Origin: Leeuwenhoekiella sp.
GTDB taxonomy: Bacteria > Bacteroidota > Bacteroidia > Flavobacteriales > Flavobacteriaceae
NCBI GenBank assembly: GCA_002708845.1
Contig: PAPI01000036.1
Coordinates: 88,409-152,408, forward strand
DNA: 64,000 nucleotides
Reading direction: 5' to 3'
Shown here: positions 62,429-64,000 of the stretch, piece by piece
Layout: each line of letters begins with the position of its first letter
Numbering within the stretch: the first letter of the stretch is position 1
The notes under the pieces: model-generated
What the model was told of the DNA's origin: nothing
The model's database searches: none
The model's input: the letters and a program-made list of their open reading frames with translations, nothing else
Position numbers and translations under genes: made by a program

Positions 62429-63295
62429 TTGAAACTTACCGAAATACATAGGGTAAAAACCATCACCAAAGCAGATTTTGTAAAACATTATCTCAAGCCA
62501 CAACGTCCGGTTGTGATTGAAAATCTTATCGAGGATTGGCCGGCTTACGAGAAGTGGCATTTAGAGTACATCAAAGAAGTTGCCGGTGATAAAGAAGTGC
62601 CATTGTATGATGACAGACCGGTAACGCACGAGGATGGTTTTAACCAGGCGCACGCTAAAATGAAAATGGCAGATTATATCGATTTGCTAAAACGGGAGCC
62701 TACCAATTACCGTATTTTCCTGTATAATATTATGAAGGAAGTGCCTTCATTAAAGAAGGATTTAAAATTTCCGAAGATTGGATTGCGGCTTATAAAGCAA
62801 ATCCCAATGGTGTTCTTTGGGGGTGAAAACTCCAAAGTTTTTATGCACCACGATATCGACTGGGCAAATATTTTGCATTTTCATTTTCACGGAAAAAAGC
62901 AGTGCATTCTTTTTCCTCCTGATCAGACTGAAAACCTCTACAAAGTACCGCACTCGCTGATTACCCGTGAGGATATTGACTTTGATCATCCCGATTACAA
63001 GAAATTCCCTGTGTTGAAAAAAGCCGAAGGCTTTATCTGCGAACTCAACCACGGCGAGACGCTTTATATGCCTGAAGGATACTGGCATTATATGAAGTAT
63101 ATAACGCCTGGTTTTAGTATGAGCCTGCGTGCATTACCCCGAAAGCCAAAGCATCTTTTACAGGCCGTTTATAACGTTTTTATCATGCGTCATTTTGATA
63201 ACCTGATGCGCCGCCGTAAAGGACAGGCGTGGATTGATGAGAAAAACGAGCGAGCCATTGCTGAAACTCACGAAAAGCATGGACTTGCAAGCTAA
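62429..63295 (+). CDS. Cupin-like JmjC-domain protein
   Basis: A 288-residue protein of the cupin_8/JmjC type (FIH-like Fe(II)/2-oxoglutarate dioxygenases). It begins with the family block VIENLIEDWPAYEKWHLEYI. The iron triad is visible as HHDIDWANILHFHFHG (HxD) and the distal His in YMPEGYWHYMKYI. The TTG start (MKLTEIHRVKTITKADF) is the only suitable one. It follows bioB after 18 bases, so it may be co-transcribed. Family members hydroxylate proteins; the target here is unknown. It overlaps convergent recX by 4 bases. Confidence 0.85.
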   Translation: MKLTEIHRVKTITKADFVKHYLKPQRPVVIENLIEDWPAYEKWHLEYIKEVAGDKEVPLYDDRPVTHEDGFNQAHAKMKMADYIDLLKREPTNYRIFLYNIMKEVPSLKKDLKFPKIGLRLIKQIPMVFFGGENSKVFMHHDIDWANILHFHFHGKKQCILFPPDQTENLYKVPHSLITREDIDFDHPDYKKFPVLKKAEGFICELNHGETLYMPEGYWHYMKYITPGFSMSLRALPRKPKHLLQAVYNVFIMRHFDNLMRRRKGQAWIDEKNERAIAETHEKHGLAS

Positions 63296-63771
63296 GGAAT
63301 CAACTCCTTCGCTTTTTCATAAATCCAATCTCCGGGCCAGCCTCTGTAAGCCAGATAATCGGCTAATTTTTTGCGCTTTTTGTATTTGTCTTTTTCGGTG
63401 AGTTGATCCAAACGTTTTTGAGCAAGTTTATCAAAAGTATTGCGGTACTCGTTTTCAGGGATTTCGGTTAAGGCTTTATTGATGAGATACGTACCTATTT
63501 CGCGTTGCTTCAATTCCTGTTTGATTCGGTTTTTACCCCATTTTTTATGACGAAATTTTCCACGCGCAAAACTTCGGGCAAAGCGCTCCTCGTCTAAAAA
63601 TTTGTGCTGCAGTAAATGATAGATAATCTCATCCGCAGCTTCCGGGATCATGCGCATTTCGTATAACTTATTCCGCACTTCCTGGTGACAACGATCCTGA
63701 TAGGCGCAGTACTTTTCCAGCTTTCGCTTTGCTTCTTCTACGGTATAGGTTTTTACGGAGTGTTGATTCAA
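63292..63771 (-). CDS. recX: Regulatory protein RecX
   Basis: A 159-residue modulator of RecA filaments. It is an all-helical repeat protein with the typical pattern YCAYQDRCHQEVRNKLYEM near the N-terminus, EERFARSFARGKFRHKKWG in the middle, and a C-terminal YLAYRGWPGDWIYEKAKEL. A TTG start is used, since an in-frame stop lies just upstream and no ATG is available. It stands at the end of the leftward strand and overlaps the JmjC gene by 4 bases. recA is not in the window. Confidence 0.9.
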   Translation of the reverse strand: MNQHSVKTYTVEEAKRKLEKYCAYQDRCHQEVRNKLYEMRMIPEAADEIIYHLLQHKFLDEERFARSFARGKFRHKKWGKNRIKQELKQREIGTYLINKALTEIPENEYRNTFDKLAQKRLDQLTEKDKYKKRKKLADYLAYRGWPGDWIYEKAKELIP

Positions 63772-63846
63772 AATTCAAGGTTTAAAATTCAAATTTACTG
63801 TCTTTTTAATCCACCACAGACTGATCTAATTGAAAGCTTGTATTTT

Positions 63847-63888
63847 TTCTCCCTTTGGGAGAAATGCCCGTCAGGGCAATGGGGGGGC
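63847..63888. repeat. Double-hairpin repeat near the window end
   Basis: TTCTCCC TTT GGGAGAA (63847-63863) and TGCCC GTCA GGGCA (63865-63878) are two adjacent hairpins, followed by a G run. The layout resembles the C-rich / G-rich repeat family at 32645 and 53533. Confidence 0.7.
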
Positions 63889-63890
63889 AA

Positions 63891-63923
63891 TAAAAAACCC
63901 CCACCGTTTGCACGATGGGGGTT
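63891..63923 (-). terminator. Terminator of the leftward gene entering at the window end
   Basis: AACCCCCA pairs with TGGGGGTT around a partly paired loop. On the minus strand the stem is followed by a run of T (63897-63892), so it ends the leftward gene at 63932-64000. Confidence 0.8.
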
Positions 63924-63931
63924 GTTTCAGT

Positions 63932-64000
63932 TTATCTAATTTCTTTCCCGTCTTTTGTAAAACGGTACTCGAGATACGTGTAAGCATCTCTGGGCATTAT
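63932..64000 (-). CDS. C-terminal fragment of a leftward gene (start outside window)
   Basis: On the minus strand the frame reads IMPRDAYTYLEYRFTKDGK, then EIR and a TAA stop, with no interruption to the window edge. A terminator follows at 63923-63891, which supports a real gene end. Too little is visible to name the product. Confidence 0.6.
   Translation of the reverse strand: MMPRDAYTYLEYRFTKDGKEIR

Overview
The window looks like ordinary chromosome from a marine-type member of the Bacteroidota, most likely family Flavobacteriaceae. The reasons are the gene order (recO / TonB receptor / ileS / DksA-like / lspA; hmgA-hppD-kynA; panC-panD; glgA-like / DUF4270 / glmS; atpD-atpC apart from the other ATP synthase genes; bioF-D-A-B), many secreted beta-propeller and TonB-receptor proteins, and promoters with the Bacteroidota -7 box TAnnTTTG in place of sigma70 elements. 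I see no phage, transposase, CRISPR array, rRNA or complete tRNA. Genus cannot be decided from the sequence alone.
Layout: 0-9.7 kb holds the end of recO, a heme-type TonB receptor, a serine hydrolase, ileS, a DksA/TraR-like protein, a secreted protein and lspA. 9.7-13.7 kb is a leftward block: a PAS histidine kinase, 5-formyl-THF cyclo-ligase, and a retropepsin/RimK/desuccinylase operon. 13.9-25.3 kb is rightward: uvrC, a patatin/BamA fusion, tyrosine degradation (hmgA, hppD), a DUF3108 protein, tryptophan 2,3-dioxygenase, an M23 lipoprotein and pgi. 25.3-30.7 kb holds a SusC-like TonB receptor, a three-repeat lipoprotein and a surface endonuclease I, preceded by a possible pho box. 30.7-39.8 kb has a small membrane protein, aminopeptidase P (leftward), a ten-Asp-box propeller protein, a DUF2721 protein and sdhCAB. 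39.8-44.6 kb is leftward (radA, a degenerate esterase, a flippase-like protein, panD, panC). 44.7-51.7 kb has a half-length glycogen-synthase-like protein, a DUF4270 lipoprotein, glmS, atpD, atpC and a small membrane protein. 51.7-54.4 kb is leftward: an M61 peptidase and an HTH/DUF2975 operon that includes a 35-residue membrane protein. 54.5-63.8 kb is the biotin region (bioF, DUF2007 protein, bioD, bioA, a lipoprotein, Coa1-like, a ketosynthase, bioB), followed by a JmjC/cupin protein and recX. A gene fragment closes the window.
The most unusual theme is short palindromic repeats of several families. Many lie inside coding regions in frame: ileS (one), bioF (three), the biotin-region ketosynthase (two) and the HTH regulator (one). 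They appear as extra residues in the proteins. Other notable points are the ketosynthase in the biotin cluster, which could help make the pimeloyl chain, the rimB-rimK-desuccinylase operon, and operator-like palindromes next to promoters. Function calls rest on motif recognition by eye; no database search was run.
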